Of a stretch of DNA of 64,000 bases, positions 11,781 to 22,567 are shown piece after piece (position 1 is the stretch's first letter; each line of letters begins with the position of its first letter). Under the pieces are notes generated by a model. The model was not told where the DNA came from. It saw only the letters and a list, made by a program, of their open reading frames with translations, and did not search any database. Both the position numbers and the translations under genes were made by a program. This stretch comes from Phialophora verrucosa (lineage: Eukaryota; Ascomycota; Eurotiomycetes; Chaetothyriales; Herpotrichiellaceae): contig MSED01000006.1 in NCBI GenBank assembly GCA_002099365.1, forward strand, positions 186,001 to 250,000. The letters are read 5' to 3'.

Positions 11781-12189
11781 CTATTTCTTCCCCGGTCTGG
11801 GGTGCAAGGGTCCTAGGCGAACAAATCCTTTTATCTTGCTCTGCTCGACTCCCTTGGCTTCCTTGTTGTCCCCCAGCCTTCTGAGGTCGTAATACCACTT
11901 GAGATTCTTCATTTCCGGCTGCGCCATGACCTCCCAGCTTTTCTGATTGTAGAAGACAACATCCATAGCCCAGTAGGCTTGGGTTTCCTGGATGGACGTC
12001 TCAGGTCAGGCTGAATCTCCATAGCGGGGGCACTGTCACTTGCCTCCTTCATATCTTTCGGTTTAGGCTCCTTGACGATAGACCGTTCGCCATCTCGCTC
12101 CCGCTCCGGGGAAGTCTGTTTAGTCAAGATTTAATTGTGCGGCTAAGCTGGGGAAAGGCCGTGACGCTAACCTCACTCTCGCTGCTCAT
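11781..12189 (-). CDS. Possible small hypothetical protein, splicing unresolved
   Basis: ATG 12189 opens a short exon (MSSESE) that can splice (12116..12171, TAAACAG acceptor) to an Arg/Glu/Lys-rich exon from 12115. A third segment in another frame ends at 11781 and encodes a Trp/Tyr-rich stretch (NLKWYYDLRRLGDNKEAK) with a basic end. Joining segments two and three is uncertain: donor GTGACA (12039) with the best acceptor (CATCCAG, 11988) gives the wrong phase, and only a weaker AAG acceptor restores it. The product would be about 96 residues. I do not recognise it. It could be a real small gene, a decayed one or chance. Confidence 0.3.
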
Positions 12190-12778
12190 GGTTCCGTGTC
12201 GTGTCTCGGACAACTCTGTGTCGGTGTGATTGTGTACTGTATGTATTCTCACGAGGCAGACTCCGAGTGCGCCTCAAACCGGCCGGAAGGAGGGCGAGAG
12301 GGGGCCGTGCCAAAATTTATACCTCATTGGAAGATATCATGGCTTCTCAGCCGCCTGTGCTCCCAATTTGCGTTCGGCTGACGAGCCTCATTGCTGTATG
12401 CATTGATGGCGGGGTCTGGATGCCGTCGCACATGCCTCTCAGTCTCGATGCTGCACGCACCAGGATCAAAGCTGCGTGGCTTGCATGAGATTGCCTGGCT
12501 TGCAACCATCAGGGCTGTCCAGCCTGATTCTCCATGCTGCCTTCGCAAGCCACACCAGCTTTCAACAGCCGATCGCCCGGCTGAATTTGCCGTGACTGTT
12601 CAAAAGTGACAGAGCAGCTTGCAGAATTGTTGTCCAGACCGCAAACAGAAAGTCGCACAAAGAGACAGGCAGAAATGGCCCCGAGTAGCTAACTTGGCTA
12701 TCTTGAGGCTCGCGCCTCGAATCTGTGATTGTACGGGTTTTTTTTGCTCTGGTCATGACCAGGATCACAGCCTGTTCT
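12190..12778. other. Intergenic, 3' side of caspase-like gene
   Basis: About 590 bases between two minus-strand genes. Open frames are short and unrelated to known families. It should hold the caspase-like gene's 3' UTR and the small gene's promoter. Confidence 0.5.
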
Positions 12779-14365
12779 TCACCAGGGTACGGCTGAAGAG
12801 TGCCTCGTGCGAGCCGCAAAGATACAAAATACTCCCACACATCCGCCCAAGAATGCAAGTGAATAGCTCCAATGTCCTGACGAATACGTGGAAACCCTCG
12901 TCGCAACGACAACCTTCTCGACTCCGTCCACGCTTGGCTGCACACTCTGCCTGCACATAAATACTCGCTCGTGGCCTGCATTGTCAAGAACGGGTGTCGT
13001 TGTTGCAGTCTGCCTGACGAGGGCCACCGGCGTCTGCGGCAACGCAGTTTGCAGAGCTATCTCATCGCCGCTGATTGCTCGCGATATAGCCACCGAGCCG
13101 TGCCTTCGATTATGGTTGACGATTTCGATCAGCTTCATCAGGGCAGCCCCTCGGAAATCTATCCTCATGTCTTCTGCTGACAGTCCTTTCCAGCGAACCT
13201 GTTTCAAGGGCACATCGTGATGCCTAACAGTGTCCTTGAGACTCTCTGCAAGGATGGAGATGTGCCGTTTGCTCGGAACTTTGTCAAATGCGAGCTGTAG
13301 TTGCAGGTATACCTGGTTGTTTTCTTCGGGTGGCTCGCTGGCAGGTGCTGCGTCAGACAGTCGATGGTCTAGGGGAGAAAGATTGAGCTCGGAGTTTTCC
13401 TCGAGAGGAGAGATCTTGAGTCTGAACAAGGAAGGGTTTTTGCCGCGCGGCGACCATACGGGTTCTTGGCCTCTGTCTCTGAAATTGGGCGCTTTCCGAA
13501 TCTTCGCCTTCAACTGGCTCGTGGTGAACCCGTCCGGTTCGTCGTGTGCAAGTTGCTCGAGCGCCCATACCAGGGCTTTGGTGAAAGACCAGTCTCCTGG
13601 TCCGATCGCAGTTTTGTTATGAAGGGTAGCGCCCAGGTACTCGAATATCCTTCTGGGCGGCGCTGCCCGGGGATCATCGTTGGCCAACAAGCCTGCGTAG
13701 CAGCAATCAAAGATCACAAGTAGATCGGCTCGTGCTCTCTCGAGCTGATGCTCTACTTCCTCCCAGAGTATGCGAGATAACTTTCTCTTGCCTTTCTTTG
13801 GGTTACCACTGGAAGAACTGGTGTCAGACACAGTCAACACTACCGGCATGGATGAAGGCCACTTACCCTTCTAGCCACAGCTTTCCTTTCCCCACACGCC
13901 CGTGGCCGGCATAGTAAACGATGAGAAGCGAGTTTTTATTGTCCTCCTTCTTGACAAACTCGGCGAGGTGGCAGTTCAGCTGGTGCCGGGCCGGAATCCC
14001 GCCTTGCGTGTGGAGGTACTCTTCGTACACCGAGAACCTATACTGTTCCTCGAAGACACGTCGAAGAGATTGAACCTGAGGCGTGAGCGGATGATGGGAC
14101 GGCGCGCGAAAGATGTACTCACTTCCTCCCTCGTGTCCATGAAACTCTCGTCCTCCACATTCCATTGGAGGAGCAGAACGCCCACCCGCTTGTGGCCTCG
14201 CTTTTGCGCCAGATCCTGCATCTCGGCGGCAAAATACTCTTGAAGAGCCGAGCTTGTTGTCTGCAAGCTTTCCGGATTCCCCGACTCGCTCTCGGAGTCG
14301 GTAGAATCGGAATCGTAGAGGTCAATGTCAGGATGTTCCTGGCCAGTCGGCGAGAGAAACGGCAT
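12779..14365 (-). CDS. Caspase-fold (peptidase C14) protein with C-terminal membrane segment
   Basis: Model complement(12779..13808, 14076-excluded intron, 13867..14075, 14123..14365), 493 residues. Introns 14076..14122 and 13809..13866 have GT-AG ends and branch points; the second acceptor could instead be 13818. The N-terminus is acidic and Ser-rich (DSDSTDSESES). Seen: the catalytic His in VYYAGHGR (His139) and the catalytic Cys in IFDCCYAG (Cys187 by alignment with DxC), the dyad of caspase and metacaspase p20 domains. The middle (about residues 290-400) is a predicted soluble domain of unknown function, and a hydrophobic stretch near residues 464-482 precedes a short basic tail, suggesting a tail anchor. 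It lacks the Pro/Gln-rich prodomain of classical fungal metacaspases. Role is inferred: regulated proteolysis or cell death. Confidence 0.82.
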
Positions 14366-15211
14366 TTTTGGTGGTGGGATGTCGCCAACGGGCGGTTTTG
14401 TCACAGAGCAGAAGACGAATCGAAGCTGTCCACGTAGATGAAAACGCCCGGTCGTACAACCATGGGAATCAATGGTGTGATAGGAAGAGGGCCAGAGGGG
14501 CTGGTAAGGCTTTTATGCGCCCGTGATTCTCTGAAAGGCGCCATATCTTGAACATTGTCATGAAGGCTCAGCCTGAGGCTGGGACAAGCAGATTCAACTC
14601 TGACCAATCTGGCAAAGAAGAGAAGGCATTGGTTAGTAGGTCTGCGGCCGGGCGCACAGTGAACTGCACTGCCTCGTCGGCAGGAGTACAGCTCTGAAAA
14701 GGCAACAACTTCGAGGAGGTGTGAAGAAACTGGGTGAGGGTGTGCTGGCTTCTCGCTGGACAGGTTGGTTTAGGCGGCGTGGCGCGACCCCAAGGGGAAG
14801 TGGAAGCCGTGGAAGCCCCCGAGAAGCTTTTTAGGGGCAAGCTCAGGGGTGCCTAGCCACATGAGCCCCTCTCGTCGCCCTCAAACTCCTTACAGTAAGT
14901 ACAGTAAGTTGCATACTGAAAGTGAGTATCATAGTTTTGCTACAGGGCGCTGTTCCTGTGGCACGGAATTCTGCTCATGACCCAAATCTCTCACGAGAGC
15001 TTGCCCGGGCTTTGTCTTTCATTTCATGACCTCCAAAGTAGGTACAGTCGTAAAAACACCGTCGCCAGCGTAACCATGTCTCTCTGCCTTAGCCTCGAAC
15101 GCCGTTGCTTGTATCCACGTACCAGTGAAACGATCCAGAATGACATTGACAAGTCCATCACCATTTTCGACATCCCCGGGTTGGCCTCTCTTCGCCCATA
15201 TGCTCCACCGA
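14366..15211. other. Intergenic region between caspase-like gene and VPS4
   Basis: About 850 bases holding the caspase-like promoter and the VPS4 3' flank. A 90-codon minus ORF (14568-14840) has no recognisable domain and is probably chance. Confidence 0.5.
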
Positions 15212-16594
15212 CTATGCTCCTTCACTACCAAACTCTGCTGTCCAGTCGGAATTCTTCTTCAGGTCGTCCTGCGACACAGTCGGCCTCGAGGCCTTGATTG
15301 CGCGAATAAAGTCCTTCACAACCAGTGGAGGTTCCAGCAGTTTATCCGAATCGACTTCCACCCATGTCATCTCCATTGCTCCCGCGTCACCTGGTGAGCA
15401 TGGTGTCAATTTCTCCTCCCCATCGACCGTGACCTAAAATAGCGAGTCTCATTAGAACTTGTTTTCAGCGGGGATGAGGAGCAACCTAAGGCCAGCGCTG
15501 CTTACCTTCTTATAATGTGTCGCGGTCTGGATTTTCCGCACTGGCTGCATCAGAGCGTCCTGCACCGCAATGCTGATATCACTGCCAGAATAACCCTCTG
15601 ACATCTCCGCCAACTTCTTATAGTCCTCCGGGCCCATCTCGCACTTGGTATCTCCAACGGCAAGCTCAAACATGCGCATCCGAGCGGGTTTATCGGGCAG
15701 CGAGATATGTACTCTTCGCTGGAACCGTCGGCGGATTGCGGCATCGAGTTGCCAGGGGATATTTGTTGCGCCGAGAATGAGCACTCCTCGGGAGTCTTTT
15801 CCGACACCGTCCATCTGTACGAGCAATTCGGTCTTGATACGCCGTGAAGCTTCTGACTCGCCTTCTCCTCGGGGTCCACACAGTGCGTCAACTTCATCAA
15901 TGAAGATGATGGCCGGCTTGTTTTCTCGTGCCATATTGAAGAGCTGTTTTACTAGTCGTTCCGACTCACCCATCCATTTGCTGACCAGATCTGAAGAGCT
16001 GACACTGAAAAAGGTGCTGTTAGCCTCTGTCGCCACGGCTTTTGCGAGGTACGATTTGCCTGTTCCCGGAGGGCCATAGAGTAATATACCCTTCCACGGC
16101 TGTCGCTTTCCTTGGAATAAATGAGGGAATTTGATGGGCAAGATGACCGCCTCTTTTAATGCTTCTTTGGCGCCTTCAAGACCGGCCACGTCTTCCCACT
16201 TCACGTTCGGCTTGTCGGTCAGAATGGCGCCCGTTAACTGCCCTCTCAGCTTCTTCGCATCTGCATCCTCTTCGTCCTTGTCACCAGCCTCTCCCTTCCC
16301 AGCTCCGTTGACGGCTTTGCCATTGACACCCATCGCTGCCGGCTTTTTGCGGTTACTTGAATCGTTCGCTTGAATATGTTCTTTCAGCTTCTCGGCTCGA
16401 TTCATGTACTCGCCAGCTTTTGCGCGGATCATTTCCTTTGATTTTGCGTTCTTCTCCCATTTGATTGCGAGCATGAAGAGTTCCAGTGCGGCATAGTACT
16501 GTTGATACGCTTGATCGTAGGAGCCTGCGGTATCGAGCTCGATCGCTTTCTTGACAGTGTCGATCGCCCGCCCGAGGAAGTCGGTGTTAGACAT
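15212..16594 (-). CDS. VPS4: VPS4, ESCRT-disassembling AAA ATPase
   Basis: Model complement(15212..15433, 15506..16594); a 72-bp intron in phase 0 joins the large exon to the C-terminal exon. 436 residues, the usual size. The frame continues upstream only to a TTG, so ATG 16594 (MSNTDFLGRAID, a conserved start) is used. Seen: the N-terminal MIT domain (1-75), a Lys/Glu/Ala linker, Walker A GPPGTGKS (174-181), Walker B IIFIDE (229-234), the arginine-finger region RRRFQRRVHI, and the family C-terminus SRPTVSQDDLKKN...FGSEGA. It disassembles ESCRT-III on endosomal membranes and acts in multivesicular-body sorting. It shares a 394-bp divergent promoter with prefoldin subunit 6. Confidence 0.98.
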
Positions 16595-16988
16595 AGTGGA
16601 CGGCAAAGCCTTGAGTTGTGCGTTGGAGGCGAGAAAACGTGCGTGATGACAGAAGATGCGTTACTGTTGGGCGCAGGATAAACAAGCGCCGGGGTGTTGC
16701 CAGGGTGCTCGTGCTCGGGCAGCGTCTGGTGGTGAAGTCGAACTTTTGCTCTCGAAGTGGCAGTATGTGTCTCTGGAGCCGCCACTGAGCAATTCCAACG
16801 TGCGGACGCCGTGTACAATTTATTCAGCAGCAAATCGAAAGCTCCTGTCGAAGTGAAGGTGGGATGAATGTCGGCATTTGCCCCGCGAAATGCCTACGCG
16901 CTAGAAGGCCTTTCCCAGTCCAGGCACTTTACAGATCCGTTACAAATCTTCTGCACATCGCCATCCACAATACACTCTGCCCGCAGTT
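16595..16988. promoter_or_regulatory. Divergent promoter, VPS4 / prefoldin 6
   Basis: 394 bases between two opposed start codons; it must contain both 5' UTRs and promoters. No specific motif is claimed. Confidence 0.6.
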
Positions 16989-17422
16989 ATGGAAGAAGAC
17001 AGGGAGAAATTGCAAGTGCTTTCAGAGTCGCTACAGAAGATACAAGATGGTTAGTCCACCGACAAAGACGTGATGGAACCTTAAGGCAAGGCTAACTTCG
17101 AATACCAGATCTTCAGTCTGCGGTCGAAGCACGCCAGAAGCTAGAAGCCCAACAACAGGAGAACAAGGCCGTACAGAACGAATTCGCATCTCTTGCCGAA
17201 GATGCCGGCATCTACAGACTTGTAGGCCCAGTGCTACTGAAGCAAGAGAAGACTGAGGCGGTCAACACAGTCGATGGGCGGTTGGACTTCATCGCCAAGG
17301 AGATAATCAGGACTGAAACTAGGATCAGAGACCTGCAAGCAGGAAGCGAGAAGAAGAGAGTTGAGCTGATGCAGTTACAACAAAGGCTCCAGATGGCTGC
17401 GCAAGAGCAGGGAGCTGGCTGA
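16989..17422 (+). CDS. YKE2: Prefoldin subunit 6 (beta-type)
   Basis: Exons 16989..17049 and 17109..17422; a 59-bp intron (GTTAGT, branch GCTAACTT, CCAG) in phase 1. 124 residues, typical for this subunit. Seen: an N-terminal coiled helix (MEEDREKLQVLSESLQKIQD), the central beta-hairpin block YRLVGPVLLKQEKTEA, and the C-terminal helix GRLDFIAKEIIRTETRI. Prefoldin is a cytosolic hexamer that passes nascent actin and tubulin to the chaperonin CCT. Only 63 codons of the second exon begin with an ATG, so an ORF-only search would miss the N-terminal half. Confidence 0.93.
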
Positions 17423-18296
17423 ATGACCGATTCTGGAGAGGAGGCAATCCATGAACGCTCCGTTGGAGGAATCTTCCTCTACAACCACCGCTAGGTATTC
17501 AGACTGAGGCGCTCCGTCCTGGCTTGCTTCAGTTCTGGTTGGGGACCATTATTCGCCCGAGAGTTGATACGGCGAGGTCGGCATGTCGGACCGAGCATGA
17601 TACAACACCGAACCAGTTCACCTCGGACGACGAAGATCTGGCCGAATCCATTCAAAAGTAAGGAAGCAAGTTGAGCAGACTTGGGCCACGACAGCTGGGG
17701 CCAAGCGACCATCATCTGCTTGGGGGGAGTTGAAGTTGGGTCACGGAAGCCTGGGAGAGCCCCTCACCTGCCACCAGAAACGATTGTCGACCTCTGCCTG
17801 CCCCGTCGAAATGCTTATGAGGGCAATGCTGCCAATGTGCTTGCAGACGAACCCAAAAGGCACCCGGGCCCAGAAGCACTGCGGCTTGTGCTTACTCTAG
17901 ACTGTGGCACGATGCATGTAGATATCGAGGAGAAGCAAACCAAGAAGCACCCGGCCATTTTGACGTGACGGGCTGGTGCGCTTCAATGCTTGACGACAGG
18001 ACAAATATATAATTGCTCATGTCTTACCTCAATATCCCCTCTGTGATTGTGTTCTCTTGATAGTGGTCAAGAAAGGAAGGCTCCCGTACCCAGCAAGGCT
18101 GCAAGTCAGTCTCGCTGCCTGAGGTACGCTAAACGCGGGCCGTAAATTCTGGCACTTCTGATTGGCGGAATGCAGGCTAGTCTTGGCGGACAATTTTTGT
18201 ATCCAGCTTGACTCCAACGTTTGTGCAGACCGTCTACCGCCTAAGCATATCACTTGCGCAACTTTGATCTTTTACATTGTTGCTTCTGACTTCGGA
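17423..18296. other. Intergenic region between prefoldin 6 and NOP9
   Basis: About 870 bases with no recognised gene. A 95-codon plus ORF at 17681-17968 has no family resemblance. The NOP9 frame extends back to 18162 without an ATG. Confidence 0.5.
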
Positions 18297-20435
18297 ATGC
18301 CTCGTGAAGTCAAGAAGCGGGGCAGACGCCACCAGGAAAAGGAGCGGAAACACCAAGAAAGCGACAGATATGAACGGTCCTCGAAGCGGCTCAAAAGTGA
18401 GCATGTTGCAACGGAGGAGGCCGCGGATACGGTGGCAGTGAGCGGCGACGCCGGCGACGACTTTATAAGGTTCAACATCGAGCGACCGCAGGGTGTTGAG
18501 GAACCGCAAGAAGAAAGTGAATTCTACGGCCTGCTCGAACCTCAAGAACAGGAATACTACGCGAATGTCAACAACAAAATCGTGGCAAATGATTTTGAGT
18601 CGTCTGAGGACCGCGGCACTTTCATCGAGGCAGTGCACCGGGAGACCGAAGGGAAAGAGCTCAAGGTCGCCTCAAGCCAATCGTGTTCTCGCTACCTGGA
18701 AAAGATCATTATGCTGTCCACTCCCGAGCAACTGCGACGGTTGTTCAGCAAGTTTGTCGGGAGCCTCACCTATCTTGTGCACCACCGATTCGGGAGTCAT
18801 TGCTGCGAAACGTTGTTCCTGCAGGCTGCAAAGCATGTGGTAAGGGACGACTCAAAGACGAGCGCTGGCAATGAAGGTCTCCCTTCGATGGAAAGCCTCT
18901 TTCTGCAAGCCACCGAGGAACTTGAGCCAAACATGGGCTTTCTCCTCACAGAAAGATTCGCGTCGCATACTGTTCGAGTCCTGTTTCTCATACTGTCCGG
19001 CGACTCACTGGACGATGAATCAGTCAAGGCAATGCTTGCGAGCAAAAAGAAGGAGAAGCTGGATGCACCCGTTGAGGAAGTGTCCCTGTCCGAGAACAGA
19101 CGCGTCGTCCCGAAGTCGTTCCGGATTGCGCTCGACAGGCTCATCAGCAGTGGGATCTCGACGTTGGACACTACCTACCTGAGAGCATTGGCTACGCACC
19201 CGACAGGCAATCCTGTATTGCAATTACTAGTCCATCTCGAGCTCACAGCCGCTGGCAAGAACAAGTCGTTCGGTGAAAATTCTGTGATGCACAGATTGCT
19301 ACCCGACGAACAGCTTGAGGAGGATTCAGAGAGCGCCAAGTTCATTGCTGGCCTGGTGTACGACCCCACCGGCTCGCATCTAGTCGAGATCCTCGTCAAG
19401 CAGTTGCCAGGAAAGATGTTCAAGAAGCTCTACAGGAACGTCTTGAAGTCACGACTGCGAAGCATGTCCAAAAATGACACGGCAAGCTATGTCGCCATCA
19501 GAATACTGGAGCGCCTGGGTAAAGATGATCTTGCTGAAGCAAAGGAACTAGTTATGAACGACTTGCCATTACTCATTTCGCGACGGAGGACCGGGTTGAT
19601 CAAGGCCCTTGTGGAAAGATGTGCCGTTCGAGGTGTGGATCTTCAGGATGTGGCAGACGTGATCAAAGCAGAATACACCAAAGACGACATCGATTTCCTT
19701 TCAACCCTTCTCGACCTGCACGCCTCTGAAACAGCAGAAAAGAACCAAATCGGGGATGACGCGAAAGAGACCCCTCCAAAATCGGCACACAAGACAGACG
19801 TACATGGCTCACTACTGGCACAGGCGATGTTGCAGGCCCCCAAAGTGAGCCAAATCGTTCAAGAGAGCCTGGTATCCGTGGGCATGAGCACCCTCATGGC
19901 AATGTGTCAAGACCCTGCGTCCTCACGCGTCATACAAGCCTCACTTGCGCCTACGGACTCCAACCTCCAATTTCGAAGGCAGTTTGTTCCTCGCTTTTAC
20001 GGCCACATCGCGACACTGGCGCAAAACCTGACTGGGTCCTACGTGGCGGATGCGTTGTGGTCCGCTACTGACGGCCTGCATTTTATGAAAGAGAGGCTGG
20101 CAAACGACCTTGCCAACAATGAATCACTGATCCGCGAATCGCCATTCGGGCGGAACGTATGGAAGAACTGGTCAATGGACATGTACCATCGACGGCCTGG
20201 CGAATGGCGCGCCCTGGCTAAGGGGCAGGGGCAGGGGCAGGAACATGACCAGCCACGAGATGACCCCCAGCAGAGACAGGGCCAGAGGCAGGGGCAGACT
20301 GGACCTGTGGGCGGGAAGAAGAAGTCGGCGATCGAGCTTGCACGAGAACGGCATGCGCAGAAGAAGGCTGAAAACACGAACAAGAAGCACACCCCAGCTA
20401 CTTCTGCAAATGCAGTGGTTCAGGCGAGGGCATAG
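18297..20435 (+). CDS. NOP9: NOP9, pumilio-repeat pre-rRNA processing factor
   Basis: Single exon, 712 residues. ATG 18297 gives the family start MPREVKKRGRRHQEKE; the frame upstream lacks an ATG. Known role: nucleolar PUF-type RNA-binding protein needed for 20S pre-rRNA handling and 40S assembly. Seen: a basic N-terminus, ESEFYGLLEPQEQEYY, then alpha-helical PUF repeats with recognisable pieces (FGSHCCETLFLQA, TGNPVLQLLV, DPTGSHLVEILV, FGRNVWKNW). The C-terminus is a Gly/Gln-rich low-complexity tail encoded partly by three GGGGCA units (about 20222-20239), followed by a basic Lys-rich stretch. Confidence 0.93.
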   Translation: MPREVKKRGRRHQEKERKHQESDRYERSSKRLKSEHVATEEAADTVAVSGDAGDDFIRFNIERPQGVEEPQEESEFYGLLEPQEQEYYANVNNKIVANDFESSEDRGTFIEAVHRETEGKELKVASSQSCSRYLEKIIMLSTPEQLRRLFSKFVGSLTYLVHHRFGSHCCETLFLQAAKHVVRDDSKTSAGNEGLPSMESLFLQATEELEPNMGFLLTERFASHTVRVLFLILSGDSLDDESVKAMLASKKKEKLDAPVEEVSLSENRRVVPKSFRIALDRLISSGISTLDTTYLRALATHPTGNPVLQLLVHLELTAAGKNKSFGENSVMHRLLPDEQLEEDSESAKFIAGLVYDPTGSHLVEILVKQLPGKMFKKLYRNVLKSRLRSMSKNDTASYVAIRILERLGKDDLAEAKELVMNDLPLLISRRRTGLIKALVERCAVRGVDLQDVADVIKAEYTKDDIDFLSTLLDLHASETAEKNQIGDDAKETPPKSAHKTDVHGSLLAQAMLQAPKVSQIVQESLVSVGMSTLMAMCQDPASSRVIQASLAPTDSNLQFRRQFVPRFYGHIATLAQNLTGSYVADALWSATDGLHFMKERLANDLANNESLIRESPFGRNVWKNWSMDMYHRRPGEWRALAKGQGQGQEHDQPRDDPQQRQGQRQGQTGPVGGKKKSAIELARERHAQKKAENTNKKHTPATSANAVVQARA

Positions 20436-20746
20436 GGCACGAAAGGATGTACAATCGCACTTCGTAATAGATGTTCCTTGATCCCCAGATGCTCAACATG
20501 GTCTCCACCACCAAATGGCGTCATTCGCTAACCCGAAGATTTTTACTCATCTGCAGAGAACTTTTCGCCGGTGGTCGGCCTTGATGAGGGACACTTACCA
20601 CCACCCTGTATAGAATAGATTTGTTTTTGCTTGACGCTGTATAGACTTTTGGGTTGGGTTCTTCGTTCAAATCCTTGTTTCGTTATCCTAGATCTCTTAC
20701 TGTTTTTGGATGCGTTGACCTGCACAGGCTGGATACCATTGATACA
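20436..20746. promoter_or_regulatory. Intergenic/promoter region of the decarboxylase gene
   Basis: 311 bases between two plus-strand genes. A GTTCAAATCC string near 20665 resembles a tRNA B box, but no cloverleaf can be drawn around it. Confidence 0.5.
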
Positions 20747-22567
20747 ATGTCCGACCACCCTTTCGAAGACGGCGTTGACAGCCCAGCGCTGCATGATGCG
20801 CTACCAAACGGTCATGATGAGGGCGTGTCTAATGGTTTGAAGGCCAGCAGCATCCCGGGCGATTTCTTCTTTTCTAGGGCCGATGAATTGCAGAAGCTCC
20901 TTGTCTCGGTCGTCGCGCGTCTCGTCCCTTTCGTCCAACAAGCCGACTTGGAGCGCAGAGCTCACCAGGATCACAAAGAGGTATCAAGATCGTGTCTCGT
21001 TGACTCGCACCCTCCTTCGGATTTGCTGGCCATCCTAGGCTCGGATGGCATCCTCTCCCTACCTGACCAAGGGAGCGGTCAATCCGGACTCGAGAAGTCA
21101 CTATCAACCATACTGAAATATAGCGTCAACCCGTCGGCGCCAGGATTTCTCGACAAGCTCTACGCCGCACCTCTGCCACCCGGGATTGCGGCAGATCTGA
21201 TCCTCGCCGTGCTGAACACAAACGTGCATGTCTACCAAGTGTCGCCTGTCCTGTCGCTTATCGAGACACTTGTCACGAAGGCGCTCGCGAATATGTTCGG
21301 TTTCACGGGTCCGCGCGCCGGTGGCATCAATGTTCAAGGCGGCAGCGCGAGCAATATGACCAGCATCGTGATTGCGCGGAACACGCTGTTCCCGGAGACG
21401 AAACGGCTAGGAAACCATGCGAATGGTCGGCAGCTCGTGATGTTCACATCCGAGCATGGACATTACAGCATCGAGAAAGCAGCACAGCTATGTGGCTTTG
21501 GCAGTGACAGTGTTGTCTCCGTCCCTGTCGATCCGATCACCGGTGACATGGACCCCCAAGCGCTCGAAGCAATGATTGTGAGAGAAAAGAGCCACGGTAA
21601 GACGCCATTCTACGTCAACGCCACAGCCGGGACGACCGTGCTTGGTTCCTTCGATCCTTTCGGTCCGATCGCAGAAGTAGCCAGGAGACACGGCCTGTGG
21701 ATGCACATCGATGGTGCCTGGGGCGGCAGTTTTGTCTTCTCTGGCTCTCTGCGGACCCGGGCGCTGAGGGGCTGTGAACTTGCCGACAGCATTGCGATCA
21801 ACCCTCACAAGATGATGGGCGTACCAGTCACTTGCAGCTTCTTATTGCTCAGGGACCTGAAGAATGCACATACGGCCAACACTCTTCGAGCAGGCTACTT
21901 GTTCCATGACATGGCCGAAGATGACGAGGATTCCGAAAAGCCAGTAGAGTCGAAGCACGGCACGGCAAACGGTCATGGTGACCAACAGTTAGACGACGAT
22001 GAAGAAGACGACTGGAGCCCTCCAGATGACCTCGCAGATCTGACGCTACAGTGCGGCCGACGGGGTGATAGTCTGAAGCTGTTCCTGTCCTGGCAATACT
22101 ACGGCACTGCCGGATATGCGACCAAGATCGAAAATGCGTACTCAGTTGCATGCTATTTGGCAGACCTTGTCGACAAGAGTCCAAATTTGCTGCTCGTGAG
22201 CACGAAGCCGCCGCCCTGTCTGCAGATATGCTTCTACTTTGCCCCAGGGAAGAAGATGGTCCATTCCTTAAGTGATGCTCCCTATACAAATGGCAGCCAC
22301 CGCGAGGACCAAATCAGCCAGGCCCAAAGGGTAGGCAAGCGCAACTCAGCCGTGACGAGCCGCATTGCCCAGGCTCTGACCTCGAGAGGCTTCATGGTAG
22401 ATTATGCACCGGCTTTGGGCCACGAAGTGGAAAAGGGCTCCTTCTTTCGAGTTGTTGTCAACATCTCCACCCCCAAGGAGACAGTTGAGAGACTGGTACG
22501 CGAGATCGATGTTGCTGGACGACAGGCTATTTCTCCCGGTCGGAAGGTCATCTCGAAGAGTGGTTGA
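20747..22567 (+). CDS. Group II PLP-dependent decarboxylase (glutamate/cysteine-sulfinate decarboxylase-like)
   Basis: Single exon, 606 residues. The frame continues upstream to a TTG, so ATG 20747 (MSDHPFEDGVDSP) is the start. Seen: GGINVQGGSASNM (cofactor phosphate contact), HGHYSIEKAA, VNATAGTTVLGSFD, WMHIDGAWGG and the Schiff-base lysine in NPHKMMGVP (Lys355). The family decarboxylates amino acids; fungal members of this branch are usually annotated as glutamate decarboxylase-like, nearer to the animal GAD/CSAD group than to bacterial GadB. Substrate is not certain. An acidic Asp/Glu-rich insertion with a His/Gly stretch (about residues 387-428) interrupts the domain at a place normally short in relatives. 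Confidence 0.9.
   Translation: MSDHPFEDGVDSPALHDALPNGHDEGVSNGLKASSIPGDFFFSRADELQKLLVSVVARLVPFVQQADLERRAHQDHKEVSRSCLVDSHPPSDLLAILGSDGILSLPDQGSGQSGLEKSLSTILKYSVNPSAPGFLDKLYAAPLPPGIAADLILAVLNTNVHVYQVSPVLSLIETLVTKALANMFGFTGPRAGGINVQGGSASNMTSIVIARNTLFPETKRLGNHANGRQLVMFTSEHGHYSIEKAAQLCGFGSDSVVSVPVDPITGDMDPQALEAMIVREKSHGKTPFYVNATAGTTVLGSFDPFGPIAEVARRHGLWMHIDGAWGGSFVFSGSLRTRALRGCELADSIAINPHKMMGVPVTCSFLLLRDLKNAHTANTLRAGYLFHDMAEDDEDSEKPVESKHGTANGHGDQQLDDDEEDDWSPPDDLADLTLQCGRRGDSLKLFLSWQYYGTAGYATKIENAYSVACYLADLVDKSPNLLLVSTKPPPCLQICFYFAPGKKMVHSLSDAPYTNGSHREDQISQAQRVGKRNSAVTSRIAQALTSRGFMVDYAPALGHEVEKGSFFRVVVNISTPKETVERLVREIDVAGRQAISPGRKVISKSG

Noticed and set aside
20651..20680. tRNA B-box-like string GTTCAAATCC
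   Set aside because: No acceptor stem, anticodon arm or A box can be paired around it.
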